This document shows, in pieces, positions 34,278 through 45,269 of a stretch of 64,000 nucleotides of DNA; the first letter of the stretch is position 1, and the number at the start of each line of letters is the position of its first letter. The position numbers were made by a program, and so were the translations under genes. The notes beneath the pieces were generated by a model. It made no database searches and was not told where the DNA came from. It saw only the letters and a program-made list of their open reading frames with translations. The stretch comes from Limonium bicolor. Taxonomy: Eukaryota > Streptophyta > Magnoliopsida > Caryophyllales > Plumbaginaceae. The stretch covers positions 124,311,503 through 124,375,502 of the forward strand of contig CM041783.1 of assembly GCA_023374045.1 (NCBI GenBank), written 5' to 3'.

Positions 34278-37200
34278 TGAAATACCCCAAATCTAAATAA
34301 TATTATTAAATCATTATTTATTGGAATATAATCCAAACATAAATCAGTTCACGTACGCATGCAAACCCATGCATGAAAACGTTACGTAAAAATAGTCGTT
34401 TCACCATAAACGCTAAAACGCCTTAGAAACATGTGATCAAGCATGACCTTGTATGACCTTCTAAAACTCAAACCAAATGGTCATACACTCATCATATGAA
34501 TATATAAATATATTCCCTAAGCTATATTCAGTCAAATACGCAAAACGCTCGGGAGTGCTCACGCGCGCCCCTTAAAGTAAGAAAAGCTCGGAGGAGTGCC
34601 GAGGTGGCACGAACTCCTATAAAATTAATTCCTAGAGTTCCTAATATCATTATTTACCATTCTAAAGATAACCCACGAAGTGGTTCATCAAAATTCAACA
34701 AAAACCACAGGAGGATTTCTAACGCTCCTTTTTGCCCGGGTGTGTCCCGATGGCCCGTAAATTATGTCTTGGGTTGATATAACCTCATATAACCCAATGT
34801 AACATCTTAATATATGTTTAATTACTATAATAAGTGTTTAAAAACACTTGGAACTCATAAAAACAATTTGTTTCCCAAAATTTCCTTAGAGCACAAAAAC
34901 ACACCTTCGGGTGTCACGAAAACGCGTTTTACGCAATTGCCTTGTAGTTTTTGACATACCACGAATTGGTAATATTAAAAAGGGTTAAAATGACCTTCTA
35001 AATAAGTTGGTGTGACTAGTCAACAAGACTCTCTATAGGGCCGATTTTGAGAGCAAAAACTAGTATAAAAATTGCATTAAAAGTTTATAAAAAGCATAGA
35101 ACATGGTGACTCACCTTCCCATGTGTTATATTACTTAATGTCTAAGTATGTAGGTCTCATTTGACCAGCAAGCTGTCGAAATTAGGCCATGGAATAAGGC
35201 CATGTGAGCTAGAACAAAAACAAATGAGAAAAAGTAAAAAGTGGATCTAGAATTCACTTTTCTAGATTCCTTCTTTTCCATGTGACCTAACATGCTTGTC
35301 CTTGGCTCTTCAATGTCAATTAAGACACCCCATTTGACCCTTGAATTCGTGACTCTACAAGGGAGGAAGAAGACAAGCCTAACTTAGAAAAATCAAAAGA
35401 ATAACTTACCTAAATTACCTTGTCTTCTAGCTCACAATCATCTTCTTTCAACTCTTGCCTTGTCACACACCACATGTCCGAAATTATGCAGAGAACATGG
35501 GCATTTATTGAGCCAATAAACCATGTAATAAACTAAGGAAAAAGTATAGTCATTTGACATTAAAAATTAACAAAACAAAAATCAAATTCTAAGGCACTCT
35601 CTTACCTTATACGTAGTTTAGTGTCATTTCCCCTCTTGCACTCCACACCTACGAATTTGGTAAGCTCTCTCCTCTCTCTTCTAAGCTTCATCTTCTTCCT
35701 TTGAAGCTCTTAAGTCCATTAATGGAGATGTAACTTCTATCTTCATCTTTAAGGTAATTTCTTAGCAATTCTTGTCAAGCCTTGAAGCAAAACTCTTCCT
35801 AGCTTAACAACAAGTGTTCGACATCAATTAGTTCTCCAAGGAGGTTGTCCAAACCAACATTAAACCAAGGAGCATCTCAAGGTTATCTTAAGGTAGTTTT
35901 AATGCTTGTAAATCCTTAAAGCACATTTTTATGTGTAACCAAGTTCTACTTCTTCTAAGACTCTTTTCTTCTTCATTTTCATGAAGGAAAGTTTGTTCTT
36001 CATCTACCTTTGGTGTGACGAAAATATAAGGAGAAAAAGCTTAAGGTAAATTCTTGAAAAACTACTTACAAATCTACTTAAGATCTTATTGAAGATCTAA
36101 CTCCTAAACACCTTCACCTCTTGCATAAAACCGAAGAGGAGCATCAAGTTTACCTAGGAGAAAGCTTGGAGATTCAAGAAGAAGTTCAAGCACTTAACCA
36201 CCTTTGTTAAGAAGTAAGTTTACTAAGTAAATCTTTATGTTATAAGCTTTGTTAAGCTTCTAAAAATTGTACAAAAATTATGTACATCCTAGGCTAAATA
36301 ATACCGAAACTATATGGTTTTATATGCCAAAAATATAATCTATAACATATATAGAAAATATTTACCTTAAGACACATTTTTATGTCATAGAATTTGTTTT
36401 GTTACAAATTAATTAAGGCCGAAAAGTCTAGGGCAAAAATGCTTTATTTTAAGCTAAGAATCAATATAAGACATTACAATAATTTTTACATGAGTTATAT
36501 GACTCATATGAATTTATGTACATTTATTATGACATATAAATCCACTTTATATACTATATGGTCACTAAATGAATATGGCCGAATTACCTAAGTGTTAAAT
36601 AGGTATTAATGACCTACTTAGGTATATAAACTTATATCATAAAGTTTGGTGAGTTAAAAATATTTTATTAAAGCTTAAATAACTAATTAAATAAGTTATG
36701 TGGCTTAAATGTAATTTTTACAAAGTTTGGTGCACTTATTGTGAAAACCGAGAGCTAAAGGGGTATTTGGTGTAAATAATATAATATAAGGTTAGGATTA
36801 AGTTTAAGAATTTTAGATAATCTAAACAAGCTTAAAATAACTTTTATAAAGTTTTTGGGCTATTATGTAATTTATAAAAGTTGATATGAAAGTTTGTAAA
36901 TATTTAGTGGGCGAATTGATAATTAAGAGAATCATTGAGCTCACTTTCGAAATTTTGAAGAAATAAACATTTAGACTTTAGATTATAAATTATTAAGATA
37001 CTAATATAAAGTTTTGGGATGAAATTGTAATTAAGGAAAAATAAATGACATAGCCGAATTACTTGGGGGTTAGTTTGGTAATTTAAGAATTTATATATAT
37101 ATATATTCGGCATTTATGGAGAAATAAAATTAAAACTATAGTTTATAAGACATTATGTAAAGATTATAAGATTTTGTGGCTAAATGCAATTATAGAAAGT

Positions 37201-39115
37201 ATATAAATATATGCCGAGATTTTGAGGGGCTAGATGTAATTCTTGAAAGTTATAATATTTATAAGTTATGTCCAAAAGATTAGTGTAGTTTTGTAATTTA
37301 ATTAGATGAGGAATTAAAATTATGTTATATAAAGAGATTAGAATTTAAGTGTAAAGTTTATGAATTAATGTGGTTGTTTTGTAAATAACCGAAATACAAG
37401 TTTAAGAATTTAGATTTGAATAAATATAGGTCCTATATGGATATTTGGAGGATTTAGAAGAAAGAATTTTGATTAAGGAATTATGGAATTTAAAACTATG
37501 GCTTACATGGTTATAAGGAATTAAAAGATAACAGTAAATATTATTTATGGTTAAAAGGAGAATAATAAAACTATAAGAATTTTATGTCTATGTATGACAT
37601 ATAAATATAGTTAAGAAATTATAAGTTGTTATGTCACCTAGACAAATAAAATAAACAACAAATGCAATGAACACATATATGTGCATTAAAGGATGTATAA
37701 ATAAATCAAAAGGAATAACAAATAAGTTATACATTAAATCATGAGGTAATTAAAAGAAATAAACCTCACATGAAATAACAAATACGAGATTTGTTAAATG
37801 ATCCAATAGGATTATTATATAAGGGTAACATAAATTAACCCTCTCGGTCAATCCTATTCTAGGACTCTGTTTGACCAGACGTTGACCGGGAATTTACAAG
37901 TACAGTCTACGGTGAACGGTATGGGATTCTTGCAACCTGTTTTCTAACGGATTACACGGTGTGTGCTATCTGTTGTTTGAAATAACGACCAAGATAATTA
38001 ATGTAAAATGTTGTTTTACTCTTGTGCACTGTTGTATTATTTCATGTGCGTGATTGTTGCTGACTACAACGTGTATGTCCCACGCATACAAACACTACTA
38101 TACCAGTGGATTAAATACCTGCGTTTCAGTATTCCGAGAACTTGTACTCAAGTCTCTCACTAACTTCACTTTATAACAAACGTCATTATCCTAAAGTGAT
38201 AATTGACAATACACATTGTGTTTTTGTTTAATGTCTTTATATGACACTTAACAAATATATACTTCGAGAATGAGGAGCCCAGTTGGATCTGGCCATGCAT
38301 GCTACGGGAGTTGTACCTGTCTCAGGTCGTCTCCTACTACGTCGCGACGGAACATTCAGTTGGGAGGAAGACTCTATTCCTTCCGCGTTTCAAATGCCCT
38401 TCAGTTCGAGGAAGACTATTCCTCTAGTGGGTTCTTATTTCCCACGCCATTCAGTTCAGGGTTTAACTACGTTATCTCCTGGGGTTTTTATACCCAACCT
38501 TTCTCTATAACGAGGTCACTATACCTCCACTATTTCAGATATTCAGTTATAACTGTCAGTCCCATTGTGTGGACCGACTATCAGTAAAGAATTTCAGTTC
38601 AGCTAACTCGACCTTCTGTGTCTTGTTCTATGTGACATTATTGTCCTTGTTTGGATACTTGTTATCATCAGATTATGCTTGTTTACAGCTTTATAAAAAT
38701 GAACTGCATGTGTTCGACAAAGTAGTTGGTGTGGCCCGGTAGACGATGGGCTGCACGTTTTCCATACCAGCATTGTTTGCTGAGCCCCTTTGGGGGCACC
38801 CCATTTTTCAGGTACCTGAAGTTTAAGAAGATCACCACACTGAGTGTAGGTGGGGTAGACCAAGCTTGGGTGTCTACTATTAGTTAATTATTTTATTTCA
38901 GTATTTTACTTTGAGTTTGATTCCTAGTATCTCGGGTTGTATCTGTATTCCAGACCGTGACATTTGAGGATTGATTTGGACTTAGCCTTGTTGGTCACAA
39001 GGGTGGCCAACGGCATTGTAATACCGCCCGGTTGTTGTATTTATTTCCGCTGCAGTTGTTTTTATTTGGGAGTGATCGCCGTTCAGTTTATTGGATTTCG
39101 GGTTGGGGTATTACA
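34278..39115 (+). mobile_element. Solo LTR of giant-LTR Gypsy family G, 4838 bp
   Basis: Runs TGAAATACCCCAA...TTGGGGTATTACA with perfect 5-bp duplications GAAAC at 34273-34277 and 39116-39120. Flanks join in the order found in two uninterrupted copies of the same target sequence near 44,862 and 52,301 (ACC..GAAACCCTAGTTTAGG), so both borders are exact. It contains the family's conserved blocks: TGACTCA at 35107-35113, AAGGTAA motifs at 35751-36050, the GGTGAACGGTATGG core at 37911, and the GCCCC/GGGGC hairpin at 38785-38806. No internal region remains. No gene inside; frames such as that at 38270 are fortuitous. Confidence 0.92.
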
Positions 39116-39519
39116 GAAACCCTAGTTTAGGTAATTTCAATTCCAACTTTAATTTTCTGTCAAAAAATATCAAAAAAAACTAAAAAAATCAGAAACTTGC
39201 GCACTTAGGTTAACATGACTTTGTAATAAGCCGTAAATAAACTAAGTAGAGGAAAAATGACCTAGGAGGGGTAATGAAAGTAATTGAACCCTAAATAAGT
39301 CGAATATCAATCCCCTGAACCCGAACTCTCCCTTTCCTAATTTAATCTAGGTTAAAATTAGGTGGCGACTCTAATTAGGTTCCAGTGAGCTAACTTAAGA
39401 CTTAGTAATTATTGTTTTATGACATAGTTATTAAGCTTATGTTATAAGTGGACCTAGAACCCGACAGGTCCTAATGAATCTAATCAACATAGGATAGTGG
39501 TTCAAAATCAAGGCTCACA
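39116..39519 (+). mobile_element. Tat-type LTR fragment, right part (3' end)
   Basis: Continues 34277 after the solo LTR: CCCTAGTTTAGG, then AGGTGGCGACTCTAATTAGG and the terminal GGCTCACA at 39512-39519, the same end as the 3' LTR at 52699. What follows is Copia integrase on the other strand, so this LTR ended inside a Copia pol gene. Confidence 0.8.
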
Positions 39520-40560
39520 CATCAACAATTACAAACACATATCAATTTCCTCCAAAACTTTTGATTCTCATTGGTCCACATAAGTCCATGTGAAGTAATT
39601 CAAGTGGCTTGGATGTACTTACTAAGTTCTTTGATTTGAAGAATCTTAGTTTTTTTTGGCTTCTAACACCATCATCACAAAGATTGGTCTAAGATTCTTA
39701 AATCTTAGGGAGACCTCCTACCAACCGTTTCTTGACAAGCTTTCTTAACAAGGAAATGCCAACATGCCCTACTCTTTTGTGCCATAGTGTGGAGTCATCT
39801 ATTGAAGCAGTCATGCATAGAACGTGTGGACTGTCAATATCCTCCAAACTAGTTACATAGACATTTTTCCCCTTTTTCTTTTTAACAACTCTTTGCCATT
39901 ATTCTGACTTACTATGCTACAATGTGTTGAATAGAAGTGAACTGAATTCCATTATCACATATTTGAGATACACTGAGCAAATTGAATTCTAAATCATTAA
40001 CTAAATTTACATTATCAATGACATGATCTGAGGTAAAACCAACCTTACCTACACCGATGATTTTTCCTTTCTTGTTATCACCAAAGGAAATGGTTCCTTG
40101 GCTTCTTGGTTCGACTGAGAAGAACTGCATCGTGTCTCCTGTCATATGTTTAGAGCACCCACTGTTGATGTAGCAGCAGGGGTCCATTCCCATTCAATTC
40201 TGCACTTAACAAGATAGCGGTGTGGGGTTAGGGTCCACATAAAGGTTGGACCCATTTCCACCATCAATCATTGTTCTAGGATTATGTTTTACTACCCATT
40301 TTAGTCATATCTTCTTAAGTTTCTAATGCCTCATGAATCGTGTTCTATAGCATTTGGCTTCATAATGACCAGGTTGTCTGCACAGATGGCAGAAACCTCT
40401 ACGACTGGTCCCTGACTGATACCCGACCTATCATTTTTTCTCCACATGAGTGTCCTAGGAATAGCTTCTAGCTTTGCATGTTTTCTTTGATTAATACTAG
40501 TTTGTTGACCACCGTTAACTTGAATGATTTGTAGGTTCCGAGTCAAGTGGTTATGTTTAG
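39520..40560 (-). pseudogene. Ty1/Copia pol fragment: zinc knuckle, protease, pre-integrase, start of integrase
   Basis: On the minus strand: CCHC knuckle FCHLCRQPGHYEAKCY (about 40400), protease region with INSGCSKHMTGD (the active-site DSG-type motif reads NSG here) and ISFGDNKKGKIIGVGKVGF, NLLSVSQICDNG, then LWHKRVGHVGISLLRKLVKK (pre-integrase) and KPLELLHMDLCGPMRIK of integrase, cut at VIVDD by the Tat-type LTR end. Several stops and shifts. The remaining integrase is not found at the far side of the LTR fragment (33.5 kb), so the locus was rearranged. Confidence 0.85.
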
Positions 40561-42995
40561 TATGATCATGTTTATTTGGCTATCAACTAACTAAGTGTTC
40601 CTGTTTTTTAGTTGTGAGTTCAAGAATTGACATATGATAGTGATAAGACATTAAATGATAATGATTTGTAGCATATACTTCCCTCATTTATGACGGGATA
40701 TAATAAACTTTAACCACTTATCTTTTCTCTTGTGCTCAAAAGTTTATTGATCGATCAAGTATTTTACATGTTTCAGGAAAAAAGTAAGAAAATCGAGGCT
40801 TGGAGCATAAATCATGGAGCAAGGGAAGGTCTGACTTGAAAATGACCCTCGACCTCGGTTGACACTCGGTCAGGCCCGAGAAGTGCAAAAGACTCCCATC
40901 TCAGCCTTGGGATGAGCGCCAAACGTAATTGATTTTCACACCATTAAAAACAACAGGCTGTCAATCGATCTCGATTACAAGTCGGTCGCCTCATCTGAAG
41001 GGACCAGTGGAGTTTTATGAGTGGCTAGAGCTTTGAATTTTAATATACATTCGAGACCACAAACCACCTAGAAAACTAGCTATCCTTTTATTGGCTAAAA
41101 AGTAGATGGCACAGGTCGACTTGGGCCACAAGAAAACAACTGACCTCCGTAGCAAGTCGGTTATGGCTGATAACTCTCACGTTAAAATGCTATAGACAAA
41201 TGCCTCTTCTAACCATTACAACTCGCCCTCACGTTACAATTCTCTCTACTTCCAAATTTGTAGGTCTCTTCTCTCTCTTCTTAAGTAGTTTTCGTACTTT
41301 TATCTTTTTTTATGCGCTTATAATTGGTTTTGATGCTTTTAGTAGCAAACACCCTTATCTTCGGGTACTGGCACCTCCTATGATTGTAAAATAAATATTT
41401 TGGCATTAATAAAGTTATGATTCCTTGAAGCACTTAATGCTTCAGAAGCCCTGATCCCCCATGGATTATCTTAGGAAACGTGGGCTACATACCAATATGT
41501 CTACGGGTCCCGACTATTTAAGATAAGAAAGATAAGTAATTTTGACATCAGTATGTGCTTAATTATTGTTGCATGTTTATAACCGGCTAATCAGTTTATA
41601 AACTTCTAGCCCCATCATAATTTGAAAATATCCATAATTATGTACAATTGATGAAATAAATACGAGATCGATGTCATTATAATGCCCAGATGTTTTTAGC
41701 GTCGCATACTATAACCTTTTTATATGCCTGTCATTGCAGTTACAAGCCGAAGAACCACCACATCCCAAGGCCTACTATCTCAAAGAAAACCCACAAAAAT
41801 CTATAAAAGGAAAAACATAAAAGAAAACACTGGAATTTCCAGATTTGATAACTCTTCACCAAAAAAACTTACTACAACAATAATTTGGTTCTATTGCCGG
41901 TCCTCTCTATAACCAAAAACAAAATTCAAACACATCACTCAATGTCTATACCAGTGGTGGATGCAGAGGGGGGCTCCCCCCCCCCCCACCCCCCCCCCCC
42001 AAAAAAAGTTTTGAAAAACTGTCAAATACTCTTATAAATTTTTTAAAAACATAAAGATTTATAGAATGATAGTGTCAAAAAAAGATTCCCCTAACCTAAA
42101 CAAAATTTATGGGTCCTTTACTGATCTATACCACTCACAACATTACCACCGTATAAAATCATCCCACACTTTGAATAGTTATCTTTTATTTTATTGCATT
42201 ATTTAATTCTTTTATCACTTCATTAATAAATACCCAAATTATATTATTTTCATTAAAAAGCACAAAATAACAGGTTAGTCATCTAGCTAGTAAAATTTTC
42301 GATAAGAGACCTTGACATGTCCTTGCAATGTTACAAAGATGAGCATAAGAGCACATTAGATTCTAATTTATGTGCTTCAGAACGTTTTCACTTCATCACC
42401 ACTTCATAATCTGGTATTATGAAATAGTACTCTCTTTGACTTGTGTCTCCTATCATCTCCTTTGAGTTCTCCTTACATCAACTATATTCTATCACAAAGG
42501 ATATTGGTAATGAAATTAGACGTGAAAGATTGAAAAAAGACACTGTTCATCGCTCTCTTATGAGGAGATTTCAGAGACGACCTCTATCGATCTCTCTATT
42601 TTCTCATCTGTTCATTCAATGAGATTGGCTCTACGTCACCTCTATCCTCTTCTCCGGTAGTGTTTCCTTGCTTCTCCTTGTTCCTTCCTGCGAGTAGTGG
42701 TTTCAATTTTGGTGCTTGTCGATCAAGTTAAGGCTGGATTTGGGGTTTATTTGTTACTGTCATCCTCTAGGGTTAGAAAGTAGGCTCTTTTCATCCTGAG
42801 CTGGTCCTCTCTGTGGCACCTAGTTCCGGGATTTCCTTCCCAGATTTAGTGTTCTTCGCGCCCGGGGTCGAGTCGAGGTCCTGCCGGATTTGGGTGCTAG
42901 TTTCGATGGCGTCAGTCTTCAGGGTGGCGAATATGAGCAATATGGCTGCGATTTGGTAGGTAAGCTTAGGTTCTTGTAGTGTGGATTTGTTTTTC
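40561..42995. other. Unassigned region with LTR-like and TIR-like pieces
   Basis: No gene. A TGATAAGAC start near 40641 with GTTTCAGGAAA about 130 bp later resembles the opening of an Athila-type LTR. At 41950 CAGTGGTGGATGCAGAGG, then a 25-base C-run (41976-42000), resembles the end of an hAT-type element. At about 42600-42990 the base composition rises toward 50% GC with ATGGCGTCAGTC and a GGTAGGTAAG donor-like site, but the frame closes after 17 codons. None of these pieces could be bounded. Confidence 0.3.
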
Positions 42996-43472
42996 TGTAA
43001 CACCCCTACCGCTAATCACATCATTAACACCAAATCTCCTCGTTCGTCATTATATTCGCTACGGAAAAATTCCAATACAACGGTGGGTGAACAATGCCGT
43101 TACCCACCCACATGACTAATAAGGCCTAATTCAATACAGTAACAGTTTGATGGACCTGAATTCCCGAGTACTTATACAATACATGCTCATTCCATTCTAA
43201 ACAGAGTCAATTACAAATCAAACTGTACCGAGTCTTTTACATTCTACTTGTCGATAACAATTTCGGTCATACTCTACTTATAAATACATGAGCAAGCTAA
43301 AATAACTACCCATGCTACAGTGGATCCCGCCTTACTCTCGAACAGTAATCATCTCCAATGTACCTGAAAAATAATAGGTGGCCCCAAAGGGGCTCAACAC
43401 CTTTGTTGGTATGGTAGTCGTGCAACCTGCTACTACCGGGCCACACCCAGCTAATTGTTGTCTAAACATGCG
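42996..43472 (-). mobile_element. Giant LTR of family G, minus orientation, 3' portion
   Basis: Starts TGTAACACCCCTACCG at 42996 and carries the family hairpin (GGCCCC AAA GGGGCT, 43381-43395) and CTACTACCGGGCCACAC. Interrupted at 43473 by the Tat-type element and continued at 52700. Confidence 0.8.
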
Positions 43473-45248
43473 TGTTATACCCAAAATTTCAACCCCCCCC
43501 CCCCCCCCCGTGTAGGGTTTGTTAAATATTAGTGTTGTGAGAAGCACTTTGGTCATGTGGTGGTGATTCCTAGTCCGATCGGCGCATTTCGGAGCACTAG
43601 GGGCAGCTCAGTCATCTTCAGGGGTATTTTCATAATTTTGCAGGCCCTTAGGACCTCCTATAGGCTTTCTCTCTCCTCCGAAGAAGATTCAAATCAATTT
43701 GAAATGCTTTGAAATTTTAACCCATGATAGAGGATGACTTTTGGACATAATAGGGTTGGAATTTTGACTTTTTAAATTTCCAATAATTTTCTAGCAATTT
43801 CTGATTGAATCTATCGAGAAATTGAATTTAAAAGTATTCCAATATTCAAAAAATTCAATTCCACCTCAGAAAAATCACAATTATCATCCTTGACACGTGG
43901 TTAAACTTTCACAGCAAGATCCTTTTAGAAAGATGCCTAACTAAGATTTTGAAAAATCTTGTTTTTACTAGATTTTTTCTATCTTTAAGAAAGTCTATAT
44001 AAAGGAGCAAATCTTTTGATAACAATAGAATCACACAAGCTCTAGAACCCTAAGAAGTCAGAAAACACAGCCTCTCTTCAACCTCTCACGTTTTTCAACA
44101 CCCGACCACCAAAATCATACAGAAATTCTCCCGAAATCACCACTAAAACTCGTTTTAAAATTCCCAAAGCATCAACCATCATCAAAATCCCACAAACACA
44201 CCACCAAAAGCCCTGTTCGAAGTCCTTTCGAATCTGCCATCAACGAAGCTCCCGACGAATCCCAACGTGAAGAATCATTGTGAATTCGAAGGTAAAACAG
44301 GTGGGAATTTTACTTTTCTAACGCTCCATGACTTTATTAATCTTATCTCAAAATTTGGGTTCAAACCTACTCTTTTCGGCTTCTGTATTGCTATTTGTGT
44401 TCGCTTCTGCCTTGTTACTTGTTTGTGAAATTTCATACTTAATTCAACTTCAAACTATGAATATTTGATTAGTAACATCTTGGAAATCCTTCAGGTTACA
44501 CGTGCATAAATTTTGAGCCAAAAACACCATCGGGACCACCAAAAACCCACCGTCCGTGGGTGGTCTGTGACCTCGGTCCTATGGTCCGGGACCACGGATG
44601 GGTTGTCCGTGGCCACGGACACCCACAGACGGTGGCGGGATTTTTTATTTTTCAATTTTTCAAGCTTAAGGGTTTTTAGCAGTACATGTCCGGGCCCACG
44701 GACAACCTGTCCGTTGCCCCGAACTTTTCAAGTTTACGTTTTTATTTTAATTCGGTTTTCGTAATCATGTAATCTAACTGGGGTCCGTGGTCTAGGACAT
44801 TAGGTCCATGGCTACGGACATAATTAAAATTTGACCTAATTCTACCTCCGAAACCCTAGTTTAGGTAGTTTTATTTTTCACTTTAATTTTCTATCAAAAA
44901 ATGTTTAAAATAAAAAAATCAGAAGTGCGCACTTAGGTTAAAAGGACTCGTAATAAGCCGTAATTAAACTTAGTAGAGGAAAAACGACTTCTAGGGGTAA
45001 TGAAAGTAACTGAACCCTGAATAAGTCGAATACAAAGCCCCCGAACCCGGACTCTACCTTTCCTAATTTTACCTAGGTTAAAATTAGGTGGCGACTCATA
45101 ATAGGTTCCAGTGAGCTAAATTAGGATTTAATAATTAGTGTTATATGAAATAGTTATTAATCTTAGGTTATAAGTGGACCTAGAACCCAATCAGATCCTT
45201 ATCAACCCGAATCAACATAGGATAGGGGTTCAAAAATCGAGACTCGCA
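43473..45248 (+). repeat. 5' LTR of Tat-type element
   Basis: 1776 bp. Includes an 18-base C-run (43492-43509), G-box CACGTG (43894-43899), TATA box (43996-44003), a donor-like GAAGGTAAAACAG (about 44290) and GC-rich palindromes (44545-44820). Confidence 0.93.
43894..44004 (+). promoter_or_regulatory. Promoter of Tat-type LTR: G-box and TATA
   Basis: TGACACGTGGTTA at 43891 (G-box/ABRE core CACGTG) lies about 100 bp upstream of TATATAAAGG (43996-44005). The pair is kept in the 3' LTR (CACGTG 51303-51308; ATATAAAGG 51405). G-boxes bind bZIP and bHLH factors and respond to ABA or light; any response here is inferred. Confidence 0.65.
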
Positions 45249-45251
45249 GAA

Positions 45252-45269
45252 TGGTGACTCTAGTGGGGA
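45252..45269 (+). promoter_or_regulatory. Primer-binding site of Tat-type element
   Basis: TGGTGACTCTAGTGGGGA, three bases after the 5' LTR. It matches the TGGCGACTC...TGGGGA primer site usual in Tat/Ogre elements (attributed to tRNA-Arg) with T for C at the fourth base. Confidence 0.75.

Noticed and set aside
38270..38587. 105-residue frame in the solo giant LTR
   Set aside because: No homology, not conserved in the aligned position of the 56570 or 42996 LTRs.
42600..42990. Possible host gene first exon (ATGGCGTCAGTC then GGTAGGTAAG)
   Set aside because: The frame closes after 17 codons and no further exon or homology is visible; kept only as a comment in the region entry.
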